A DNA stretch of 46,567 nucleotides, from the NCBI GenBank assembly GCA_017305055.1, contig JAFKMZ010000027.1, forward strand, positions 1 through 46,567. The letters are read 5' to 3'. The position numbers and the translations under genes were made by a program. Under the pieces are notes generated by a model, which saw only the letters and a program-made list of their open reading frames with translations, made no database searches and was not told where the DNA came from. How positions within the stretch are numbered: position 1 is the first letter of the stretch; every line of letters begins with the position of its first letter. This document shows positions 18,384-25,854 of the stretch, piece by piece. This stretch comes from Lysobacterales bacterium. GTDB lineage: Bacteria > Pseudomonadota > Gammaproteobacteria > Xanthomonadales > Rhodanobacteraceae.

Positions 18384-18692
18384 ATGCATGAGTTGCTGGT
18401 ACGCGCCATGGCCGGCGTGGATCCCTCCGCGCCCGGTGCGTTCTGGCAGATATATGCCCATTTGCTAGCGCTCGTGCCGTGGCAGGCCCTGTGGTGGTGG
18501 AACCTCGCTTTTGCACTGGTCGGGGCATTGCTGGGGTACTGGCGTGGTGGCTGGCGTGGCGGCCTGGCCTGGGGCCTGGTACTGGGACCGATCGGCTGGT
18601 TGGTGACGATTTTCAGGTCGTCCGCGGCGCCTCGTCTGCCGCCGCCCTTGCCCGGCCGGGGACCAGGGAGACGAGGGCCGCGCGGTGTATAG
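18384..18692 (+). CDS. Small membrane protein, function unknown
   Basis: 102 aa. Two probable membrane helices: about residues 28-48 (ALLALVPWQALWWWNL-like) and 52-76 (GGLAWGLVLGPIGWLVTIF), followed by a Pro/Arg/Gly-rich basic tail. No family is recognised with certainty. The glycine-rich GGWRGGLAWGLVLGPIGW hairpin resembles small bacterial membrane proteins often found in Xanthomonadales. It sits directly upstream of zur; the predicted zur start is 20 bases past its stop. Confidence 0.55.
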   Translation: MHELLVRAMAGVDPSAPGAFWQIYAHLLALVPWQALWWWNLAFALVGALLGYWRGGWRGGLAWGLVLGPIGWLVTIFRSSAAPRLPPPLPGRGPGRRGPRGV

Positions 18693-18711
18693 TTGCGAAG
18701 AGGTGTATGCC

Positions 18712-19200
18712 GTGAGCCACGATATCGTTCCCATTCCGCCAGCGCACCGACCGCACCCACGCGACGCGCAAGGCTTCGTCCGCGTGGTCAAGCGGGTCAG
18801 CAAGGAGCGCGGCCTGCGCCTGACCCCGCTGCGTACCGAAGTCCTCAAGCTGGTGGCCGAGGCCGACAAGCCGGTCAAGGCCTACGACCTGCTCGACCTG
18901 CTGCGTGAGAAGCACGGCAACGCGGCGCCGCCCACCGTCTACCGGGCCCTGGACTTCCTGCTCGCGAACCACTTCATCCACAAGCTCGAGTCGATCAACG
19001 CGTTCGTGTCCTGCCATCACCCGGCCGAGGCGCACCAAGTCCCGTTCCTGATCTGCGACACCTGCTCCAGCGCGCAGGAAGTCTGCGACGACCGCGTGGC
19101 CGAGCTCATCGAGGCCCAGGCCATGGCGCTTGGCTTCCGCCCGCAAGTGCAGACCCTCGAAGTGCACGGCGTGTGCAAACGCTGCCTGCGGGCATCCTGA
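18712..19200 (+). CDS. zur: Zinc uptake regulator, Fur family
   Basis: 162 aa. A winged-helix domain (about 20-95, with GLRLTPLRTEVL and TVYRALDFL) is followed by the dimerisation domain with the structural zinc Cys pairs C115/C118 (CDTC) and C155/C158 (CKRC). A CHH at 101-103 is part of the metal-sensing region. The Cys and His pattern and the neighbours (MerC protein, CDF exporter) favour Zur over Fur. GTG 18712 is chosen because AGAGG lies 8 bases upstream; GTG 18685 is an alternative. A Zur-box-like operator lies just downstream at 19259-19271. Confidence 0.88.
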   Translation: MSHDIVPIPPAHRPHPRDAQGFVRVVKRVSKERGLRLTPLRTEVLKLVAEADKPVKAYDLLDLLREKHGNAAPPTVYRALDFLLANHFIHKLESINAFVSCHHPAEAHQVPFLICDTCSSAQEVCDDRVAELIEAQAMALGFRPQVQTLEVHGVCKRCLRAS

Positions 19201-19258
19201 TCCGCTTTACTGCGCCTCCGGTGGCGCTCTGGCCCGTGTCGTATGGTGGTCATCCCGT

Positions 19259-19271
19259 GTTATAATGTAAC
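19259..19271 (+). promoter_or_regulatory. Zur-box-like operator overlapping a consensus -10
   Basis: GTTATAATGTAAC closely resembles the GTTATAATATAAC core of proteobacterial Zur boxes and contains a perfect TATAAT (19261-19266). It lies 27 bases before the MerC-domain gene and 58 bases after the zur stop. Zinc-bound Zur sitting here would block the promoter. The -35 is weak. Confidence 0.6.
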
Positions 19272-19298
19272 GAAGGAACGGTTCGGAAACGACGCGCG

Positions 19299-19751
19299 AT
19301 GGCACAGGCTTGTTGTATGGACTCAGGAGAAAACCACCACTCCCACGCGTGGCAGATCGCGGACCGCGTCGGCACCGGTGCATCCCTGCTGTGCGCCATC
19401 CATTGCGCGGCGCTGCCCTTCGTGCTGGTGTTGCTGCCGGTCATTGGCCTGGGCTTCCTCGCCAATGACCGTTTCGAAATCGGCTTCGTCGTGGTGGCAT
19501 CGGTACTGGCCATGGTCGTGCTCACCAGGGGCTTTCGTCGTCATCAGCAACCCCTGCCGTTGACGCTGGCCGTGTTCGGCATCGCCTTGCTGGTGCTGGG
19601 AGTCAGCGATGTGGTCAGTCATTCGCTGCTTGTGCACAGTGTGCTGGTGACCGTCGGTGGGCTGTCATTGGCCAGTGCGCATTTCTGCAATTCGCGCAGC
19701 TGTCGGCGGGCGGCGGAGCCGCGTCTCCCGGCGGCACGATGTGTGCACTGA
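19299..19751 (+). CDS. MerC-domain integral membrane protein, probably Zur-regulated
   Basis: 150 aa with four probable membrane helices: about 25-50, 55-80, 85-105 and 108-125. MerC-type features are the LLCAIHCAALPF stretch in the first helix with a Cys-x-x-His-Cys motif and an N-terminal ACCMDSGENHHSH that may bind metal. MerC proteins carry mercury in mer operons; stand-alone MerC-domain proteins are often found next to zur and are thought to handle zinc. The Zur-box-like promoter upstream supports induction in zinc shortage. No merR, merA or merT is nearby, so a mercury role is unlikely. Confidence 0.7.
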   Translation: MAQACCMDSGENHHSHAWQIADRVGTGASLLCAIHCAALPFVLVLLPVIGLGFLANDRFEIGFVVVASVLAMVVLTRGFRRHQQPLPLTLAVFGIALLVLGVSDVVSHSLLVHSVLVTVGGLSLASAHFCNSRSCRRAAEPRLPAARCVH

Positions 19752-19805
19752 TACCAGTCGGGCTGGTGATTGTGTAACTCCGGCCAGCGTCCCTAGCATT
19801 CAGGC

Positions 19806-20753
19806 ATGAATACCACCCCGCTATCGCCAGCAGGCCACATGCACATGCATGGCCATGCAGCACATCCGGATGGCGCGCGCAGCCGCCGGCTGGCCTGGGC
19901 GTTTGTCCTGACCAGCGTGATGCTGGTGGTGGAGGCGGCCGGTGGAATCTGGTCAGGTTCACTGGCCTTGCTGGCCGATGCCGGCCATATGCTGGTCGAT
20001 GCCATGGCGCTGCTGCTGGCCTTTGTCGGTGCCTGGATCGCCATGCGTCCGGCCGATACCCGGCGCAGCTATGGCTACGGGCGCATGGAGGTGCTGGCCG
20101 GGTTCGTCAATGCACTGATCCAGCTGGCTCTGGTCGCCTGGATCATCTATGAGGCGGTGACCCGCCTGTGGCACCCGCATGCCATTCTGCCCGGGGTCAT
20201 GCTGGTGGTGGCCGCGATCGGTCTGCTGGTGAACATGTTCGTGTTGTGGATGCTGCATGGACATGCCGGGGACGACCTCAACATGGCTGGTGCCGTGCTG
20301 CATGTGGTGGGCGATTTGCTGGGGTCCCTGGCGGCCGTGCTCGCGGCGTTGGCGATTGCGCTGTTCGGCTGGTTGTGGGCGGACCCGGCGCTTTCCATCC
20401 TGGTGGCGCTGCTGATCGCCAACGGTGCCTGGCGCCTGCTGCGCCGCTCCGCCCACATCCTGCTTGAAGGTGTCCCCGAAGGCATGGACAGCACCGAAGT
20501 GGAACGTGCCCTGCGCGAGGCGGACACCGCCATCTGCGGCGTCCATCACCTGCATGTGTGGCAGCTCGCGTCCGGTTCGCGCATGGCGACGCTGCACCTG
20601 CAACTGACCCCCTCGGCCGAGCCGGAACGGGCCATGCTGCTCGTTCGGGAAACCCTGCAACAACGCTTCGATATACGGCATGTGACGGTGCAGATCGACG
20701 CCCAAGGCTGTCCAGATGAGGATCATGCCTGCGGCGGGGGGGGCATTCCCTAG
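19806..20753 (+). CDS. Cation diffusion facilitator, probable zinc exporter (CzcD/ZitB type)
   Basis: 315 aa with six membrane helices and a C-terminal cytoplasmic domain. The metal site is Asp58, His61, Asp65 (ADAGHMLVDA) in TM2 and His166/Asp170 (LHVVGDLLG) in TM5, the HD-HD set typical of zinc CDFs. The N-terminus is His-rich (HMHMHGHAAH). It exchanges zinc for protons at the inner membrane. Located 54 bases after the MerC gene. A sequence at 19766-19778 shares 10 of 13 bases with the Zur box upstream of MerC. A zinc exporter next to zur fits the dual repressor/activator Zur reported in Xanthomonas. Confidence 0.88.
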   Translation: MNTTPLSPAGHMHMHGHAAHPDGARSRRLAWAFVLTSVMLVVEAAGGIWSGSLALLADAGHMLVDAMALLLAFVGAWIAMRPADTRRSYGYGRMEVLAGFVNALIQLALVAWIIYEAVTRLWHPHAILPGVMLVVAAIGLLVNMFVLWMLHGHAGDDLNMAGAVLHVVGDLLGSLAAVLAALAIALFGWLWADPALSILVALLIANGAWRLLRRSAHILLEGVPEGMDSTEVERALREADTAICGVHHLHVWQLASGSRMATLHLQLTPSAEPERAMLLVRETLQQRFDIRHVTVQIDAQGCPDEDHACGGGGIP

Positions 20754-20835
20754 CCGGGCAATGGAGTGGGCATGGCGCTTTCGATGGCCGCTGTTATGAT
20801 CTGGAACTGTCACCTCAATACGTCAGGGAGTCTCC

Positions 20836-21156
20836 ATGGGCAAGGGCGATCGCAAGACCTTCCGCGGCAAGACCTATCGCGGCAGTTATGGCAAGACGCG
20901 GCTCCATACCGCCAGCCCGGCGACTGCCGGCGGCCGGCCTGCAGTGGCCAGGCCGGCGGTACGCAAGAGTGCAGTGGCCAAGCCGGCGGCACCGAAGTCG
21001 GCGGCCAAGCCGGTGACGCCGTCAGCCACAAGCGCCAAGAGCGCTGCCCCGAAGGTGGCTGCAGCCAAGGCCGCGAAGCCCAAGAGTACCGCCGCCAAGC
21101 CCGCGGCCACGCGTAGCACGACAAGGAAGCCAGCTGCCGAACCCGATCCGGAGTGA
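20836..21156 (+). CDS. 30S ribosomal protein bTHX with long basic tail
   Basis: 106 aa. The first 22 residues (MGKGDRKTFRGKTYRGSYGKTR) match the tiny bTHX ribosomal protein, which binds the top of the 30S head. Typical bTHX is only about 25-60 residues. Here about 80 more residues follow, made almost only of Ala, Lys, Pro, Ser and Thr with KPAA/KSAA-type repeats, like histone H1 or AlgP tails. The gene has its own strong terminator. The tail could bind rRNA or DNA. The repeats make this region liable to length change. Confidence 0.8.
   Translation: MGKGDRKTFRGKTYRGSYGKTRLHTASPATAGGRPAVARPAVRKSAVAKPAAPKSAAKPVTPSATSAKSAAPKVAAAKAAKPKSTAAKPAATRSTTRKPAAEPDPE
20935..21140 (+). repeat. Degenerate Ala-Lys-Pro repeat tract within the bTHX gene
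   Basis: Repeated GCAGTGGCCA-GGCCGGCGG and GCCAAGCCGG-type blocks (for example near 20941, 20971 and 21003) encode PAV(R/A)KSA and AKPAA units. Such imperfect direct repeats suggest expansion by slippage or unequal recombination. Confidence 0.55.
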
Positions 21157-21166
21157 GCTTCGGGAC

Positions 21167-21205
21167 GGACAAAAAAAGCCCCGTCATGCGGGGCTTTTTT
21201 TGTCC
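21167..21205. terminator. Bidirectional rho-independent terminator
   Basis: Perfect 17-bp stem (21167-21183 with 21189-21205), 5-base loop TCATG. It reads A7-GCCCCG / CGGGGC-T7, so each strand ends its hairpin in a T7 run. It serves both the bTHX gene (plus) and the amidohydrolase at 21238-23043 (minus). Confidence 0.93.
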
Positions 21206-21237
21206 GGCGCCTGCGCCGCAGGAGGTGGCAGGCGGGC

Positions 21238-23043
21238 TCAGTTGACATGGTTGAATTCGGGCATGGCCTCGAACAATTGCCCACTGCGCCAGCTGGCCGC
21301 CTTCGGGTGGGTGTATTCGACCTTGCCGCCAACGATGGTGTACAGCACCCGCGTGCGCAGGATGTGGTCGGCGGGCATGGTCAGCAGGTTGCCGGAAAAC
21401 ACGGTGAGATCGGCGAGCTTGCCTGGAGTCAGCGAGCCGAGTTCATGGTCCTCGAAGATCGCATAGGCGTTGTTCCAGGTGTATGAGCGCAGCTCCTCCT
21501 CGCGCGTCTTGACCTGGGCCGGGAAGAAGGTCTTGCCGTGGCCGTACGCGCGGGTCACGCCGCAGTAGAAGCTGGGGATCGGGTTGGTGTCCTCGACCGG
21601 CGTGTCGGTGCCGTCGAGCACCATCGCACCGCTCCCGATCAACGCGTGCCACATGTAGGCGCCGGTACGTGCCCGCTCCTCGCCCAGGCGCGGAACGACC
21701 ATCGGCGCGTCGGAGCAGGCATGGATCGATTGCATGGACGCGATCACGCCAAGCTGGGCCAGCCGGGGCAGGTCCTCAGGCAGCAGATGCTGGGCGTGCT
21801 CGATGCGCCAGCGCAGGGCGGGCGCCGCGGGGTCTTCGTCGAAGATCTGCTGGAAGAGGTCGAGGGTTTCATGGTTGGCGCGATCGCCAATCGCGTGCAC
21901 CGACACCTGGAAGCCGTCGCGGGCCGCGATCCGTGCCATCTGCGCGATATCGGTCATGGGCACGACATTCTTGCCGGTGATTTCCGGCGCGTCGCTGTAG
22001 GGCCTGGTGAACCAGGCACTGCGTGTGCCCAGCGCGCCGTCCGAGGTCACCTCGCCGATGCCGCGCACGGTAAAGTGGTTGTCGGCGTAGCCGATGGTGC
22101 GGTACTTGGCCAGGTTGGCATCGAGCGACGGTACCGATTCGCCGTCGACGTTGATGTACAGGCGCAGGGGAATGCCTTGGCCGGCCTGCTGCTTGAGCCA
22201 GTCGATGGTCTGGAAGTTCGCGCCCATGTCGACGAAGGTGGTGATGCCCTTGCTGAGTTCGTTCTGCATGGCCCGATCCAGCTGCTTGCGGCGCAGCGCA
22301 GCGTAATCGGCCGGGGGCAGCGCCTTGAGATAGTCGCTGTAGGCCTGGTACACCGGATCGGCGGCGGTGTCCCGCAGCATGCCGATCGGGTTGCCATGCG
22401 TATCGTGCACGATGCTGCCGCCTACCGGATCTGGCGTCTTCGCGGTGATGCCTGCCAATTTCAGGGCTGCGGCATTGGCATAGACGCCGTGGTAGCTGGC
22501 GGTGATCAGCAGCACGGGGTTGTTGGGCGATGCCGCATCCAGGCTGGCCGGCAGCGGCAGGCCGAGCACGTTGGGTTGCGGTACCCGGTCCCACTTGGTT
22601 TCCAGCCAGCCCTTGCCGACAATCCATTCGCCTGGCTTGGCCTTGGCCACGGCAGCCTTGACCATGGCCACGATGTCATCCCAGTTGGTGGCGGCGCCGA
22701 CGTTGAGCTGGGTGAGGGACTCGCCGGTCTGCATCAGATGCCCATGGCCCTCGATGAAGCCGGGGGTGACGAAGGCGCCGTGCAGGTCCAGCACCTTGGT
22801 GCCCTTGCCGATGTAGTGCCCGATCGCGGCGTTGCTGCCCACGGCCTCGATCTTGCCATCGCGCATGGCGATGGCCTGAGCCTGGGGCTGCAGGGGATCC
22901 AGCGTCACCACAACGGCGTCACGCAATACCAGGTCAGCCGCAGCAAGCTTGGGCGGGAATCCGGCAACGGATGCGGGCCCGGCTAGCGCTGCACTTGCAG
23001 CAGCCAGCAAGGTGATTGGAAACAACAGGCTGATGGCGCGCAT
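21238..23043 (-). CDS. Exported YtcJ-type amidohydrolase (amidohydrolase family 3), copy 1
   Basis: 601 aa. A signal peptide (residues 1-21, cleavage near ALAG) precedes a metal-dependent hydrolase. Metal ligands are visible: His100 and His102 (IEGHGHLM), His in TASYHGVYAN, HAIGDR, IEHAQHL and Asp in DGTDTPVED. It closely resembles the product of 25855-27663 along its whole length, down to the final MPEFNHVN. YtcJ-like enzymes cleave amide or carbamate bonds, often in N-substituted or aromatic compounds. The substrate is unknown. The ATG at 23043 follows GGAGAGG. It is divergent from the TonB receptor and its 3' end meets the bTHX terminator. Confidence 0.85.
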   Translation of the reverse strand: MRAISLLFPITLLAAASAALAGPASVAGFPPKLAAADLVLRDAVVVTLDPLQPQAQAIAMRDGKIEAVGSNAAIGHYIGKGTKVLDLHGAFVTPGFIEGHGHLMQTGESLTQLNVGAATNWDDIVAMVKAAVAKAKPGEWIVGKGWLETKWDRVPQPNVLGLPLPASLDAASPNNPVLLITASYHGVYANAAALKLAGITAKTPDPVGGSIVHDTHGNPIGMLRDTAADPVYQAYSDYLKALPPADYAALRRKQLDRAMQNELSKGITTFVDMGANFQTIDWLKQQAGQGIPLRLYINVDGESVPSLDANLAKYRTIGYADNHFTVRGIGEVTSDGALGTRSAWFTRPYSDAPEITGKNVVPMTDIAQMARIAARDGFQVSVHAIGDRANHETLDLFQQIFDEDPAAPALRWRIEHAQHLLPEDLPRLAQLGVIASMQSIHACSDAPMVVPRLGEERARTGAYMWHALIGSGAMVLDGTDTPVEDTNPIPSFYCGVTRAYGHGKTFFPAQVKTREEELRSYTWNNAYAIFEDHELGSLTPGKLADLTVFSGNLLTMPADHILRTRVLYTIVGGKVEYTHPKAASWRSGQLFEAMPEFNHVN

Positions 23044-23348
23044 GACCTCTCCATTCGCGAGGCAATTGCGCACTGTACTACGTGCGCGCGGAGTTGTGAC
23101 ATGCCGTTGGCAATGCTTGCGTGGTTGGTGTGGACGTCTAAAATGGCCCGCGGTACTCGCTCGTCCAACGCAACGCGGTCGCAATATCACCGACCGCGCC
23201 GTCGCCACGAACTGGCAACCCTCTGCGTCTGACCAGCCCTCTGTCCGTCCTGGCCGGTGCCGTCGAAGTACGGCTTCGATGCGCTGCGTGGCGTGGGGCA
23301 TTGCGCGTGCCACCGAAAATTCCCACTCGTCGCAACACGGAGTCATCC
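23044..23348. other. 305-base divergent intergenic region between amidohydrolase and TonB receptor
   Basis: No gene is visible. It holds a candidate plus-strand promoter (23117-23144) and the ribosome-binding site of the minus-strand amidohydrolase (GGAGAGG just left of the ATG). Nothing else stands out; there is no clear long inverted repeat. Confidence 0.6.
23117..23144 (+). promoter_or_regulatory. Candidate promoter of the TonB-dependent receptor
   Basis: TTGCGT (23117-23122), 16-base spacer, TAAAAT (23139-23144). About 200 bases separate it from the ATG at 23349, a long leader. Only the hexamer match supports it. Confidence 0.35.
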
Positions 23349-25784
23349 ATGCACTTGCACGCAACCGCCACACGAACCCTGCTTGCCGTCGCCATCTCGC
23401 TGGCCTGTGCCGGCGTCTCGGCACAGCAGGCCTCGCCCGGCAGTCCGGATGGCGATGCCGTCCCGCCTCCGGGCAAGCAGAACACGACCAACCTGAAGGC
23501 GGTGGTGGTAAGCACCGGCACGCGCTCGTTCAACCGTACCGAGGTCGATTCCCTGGCACCGATCGACGTGCTCACCCCCAAGGACCTCAAGGCCACCGGC
23601 GCCCCGAACCTGAGCATGGCCTTGCGTACCCTGCTGCCCTCGATCAACTTTGCGCAGCCCTCGAACGTGGACGCGACCGAGGCCGTGCGCCCGGTGCAGC
23701 TGCGCGGACTGTCGCCGGACGAGGTGCTGGTGCTGGTCAACGGCAAGCGCATGCACAGCACCTCGGTGCTGGGTGTCGACAGTGAGTCCTATGCCAGCGG
23801 CTCCTCCGGCGTCGACATGAACTCCATACCAGTGAACGCCATCGACCATATCGAGGTGCTGCGCGATGGGGCGGCTGCGCAATACGGCTCGGACGCGATC
23901 GCCGGCGTCATCAACATCATCCTCAAGGGTGGCGGCGACCACGGCTCGGTCAGCGTGACCCACGGCATGTACAGCGCCGGCGACGGCAGCACCTGGCAGG
24001 GCAGCGCCGACGGCGGCTTCGACCTGGGGCAAAAGGGCTGGGTGCACATGAGCGCCAACGTCCAGCACCAGGAGCCGACCAACCGGGCCGGGCCGGATGT
24101 CCGCTTTCCCGGCGATCCCACCTATGGCACGGTGACTTTCCATGACGGCCTGCCGCTGTCCCGGTCCAAGGCCGGCACGATCAATTTCCAGTACGACCTG
24201 ACGCCGCAGGCGCAGCTCTACGGATACTTCATGTTCAGCAAGCGCAACGTCAGCGGCCACGGCTACTTCCGCTCACTTTCGGCGTACAAGGACGACAACC
24301 CGGCGGCCGTGGCGGTCTATCCACGGGGCTACCTGCCCACCGAGAACAGCGCCCTGCGTGATGACTCGGAAGTCCTCGGCCTGCGCGGCACGACCATCGG
24401 CGATTGGCATTACGACATCAGCGCCAACAATGGCGGCAACCACTGGAAGCTGCACACCGCGGACACCTTCAATTATTCGCTGGGCGCGGCCTCGCCGACC
24501 GGCTTCTACATCGGCACCACGGCCACGCGCGACAAGATCCTGAATGCCGATTTCATCCGCGACTTCCGCCCGGGCTGGCTGCGCAATCCACTTACCGTGG
24601 CCTGGGGCCTGGAATACCGCGACGAGACCTATACGCTGAAGGAGGGCGATCCGGCCTCGTATTTCGGCGAGGGCGCGCAGGTGTTCCCGGGCTTCCAGCC
24701 CAGCGATGCCAGCTCGCATTCGCGGCAGAACAAGGCGGCCTATGTCGACCTGTCGACCGACCTGACCGACAAGCTGAGCGCCGACGTCGCCGCGCGCTAC
24801 GAGCACTACAGTGATTTCGGCAATGCCAAGCCGCTGAAGCTGTCCGGGCGCTATGCCTTCAGCGACACCGTGGCCTTGCGCGGTACGGTGGCCACCGGTT
24901 TCCGCGCGCCGTCGCTGGTGCAGTCCTGGTATTCCAGCACCTCGCTGAACTCGTTCAACGACCCGGTCACTGGCGCCCAGTACCTGGCGGCGGAGCACAC
25001 CTTCCCGGTGAACAACCCCGCCGCGATCGCGCTCGGGGCGCAGCCGCTGAAGGCCGAAAAGTCCCGCAACTACAGCCTGGGCCTGGTGCTTACTCCGGCG
25101 AGTGGACTCTATGCCACCGTCGACATCTACCAGATCAGCATCTCCGACCGCATCCGGCCCAGCAGCTTCCTGACCGGACCGGAAGTACAGGATTACCTGA
25201 CCTCGGTGGGCATCCCGTTCGTGGCCGGTGGCGCGTTCTTCACCAACGCGGTCAGCACCCGCACCCGCGGTGGCGATGTGGTGCTCAGCTACCCGTTCGA
25301 CCTGGGCCACGATGGCACGGTCAAACTGACGGGTGGCATCAACTACAACAAGACCGACGTCACCAAGATCAAGCCCAACCCACCGCAGCTCGGCCTGGCC
25401 GGACTGGTCCTGCCGGTGGTGGACAACTCCACCCTGTTGCTGCTCACCGACAGCACGCCGAAGACCAAGGCCTTCGTCGGTGCGACCTGGGATATCGGCA
25501 ACTGGACGGTCAACGGCACGCTCACACGCTACGGCACGTTCGTTGTTCCCGGGACCACGGCGATCAGCAACCAGTCGTTCCCGGCGCGCTATGTGCTCGA
25601 TGCGAGCGCCAGCTACGCATTGAACCGGTGGACCTTCACCCTGGGGGCCAACGACCTCAACGATGCCTATCCCGGCAAGAACGACGACAACAACAACTTC
25701 GCCGGCATCTTCGTCTACCCGCACCGCTCGCCGATGGGCGATGGCGGTGCCTACGTGTATGCCACGGCGGCGTACAGCTGGTAA
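23349..25784 (+). CDS. TonB-dependent outer-membrane receptor
   Basis: 811 aa. A signal peptide (1-25, AGVSAQ cleavage) is followed by a plug domain: VVVSTGTRSFNRTEV, the VQLRGLSPDEVLVLVNGKR motif, IEVLRDGAAAQYGSDAIAGVINI. A 22-strand-type beta barrel follows, ending in the aromatic C-terminus AAYSW needed for outer-membrane insertion. It imports a ligand across the outer membrane using TonB energy. No FecA-like N-terminal signalling domain is present. The two flanking amidohydrolases suggest the ligand is their substrate, an amide- or peptide-like molecule, but this is inference from position. Confidence 0.88.
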   Translation: MHLHATATRTLLAVAISLACAGVSAQQASPGSPDGDAVPPPGKQNTTNLKAVVVSTGTRSFNRTEVDSLAPIDVLTPKDLKATGAPNLSMALRTLLPSINFAQPSNVDATEAVRPVQLRGLSPDEVLVLVNGKRMHSTSVLGVDSESYASGSSGVDMNSIPVNAIDHIEVLRDGAAAQYGSDAIAGVINIILKGGGDHGSVSVTHGMYSAGDGSTWQGSADGGFDLGQKGWVHMSANVQHQEPTNRAGPDVRFPGDPTYGTVTFHDGLPLSRSKAGTINFQYDLTPQAQLYGYFMFSKRNVSGHGYFRSLSAYKDDNPAAVAVYPRGYLPTENSALRDDSEVLGLRGTTIGDWHYDISANNGGNHWKLHTADTFNYSLGAASPTGFYIGTTATRDKILNADFIRDFRPGWLRNPLTVAWGLEYRDETYTLKEGDPASYFGEGAQVFPGFQPSDASSHSRQNKAAYVDLSTDLTDKLSADVAARYEHYSDFGNAKPLKLSGRYAFSDTVALRGTVATGFRAPSLVQSWYSSTSLNSFNDPVTGAQYLAAEHTFPVNNPAAIALGAQPLKAEKSRNYSLGLVLTPASGLYATVDIYQISISDRIRPSSFLTGPEVQDYLTSVGIPFVAGGAFFTNAVSTRTRGGDVVLSYPFDLGHDGTVKLTGGINYNKTDVTKIKPNPPQLGLAGLVLPVVDNSTLLLLTDSTPKTKAFVGATWDIGNWTVNGTLTRYGTFVVPGTTAISNQSFPARYVLDASASYALNRWTFTLGANDLNDAYPGKNDDNNNFAGIFVYPHRSPMGDGGAYVYATAAYSW

Positions 25785-25854
25785 CCATGGGGGCACGCGC
25801 GGCGGCAGGGCTCCACGCCGCCGCGCGCCCCGATTTGCTTTCCCGAGGTGTGTC

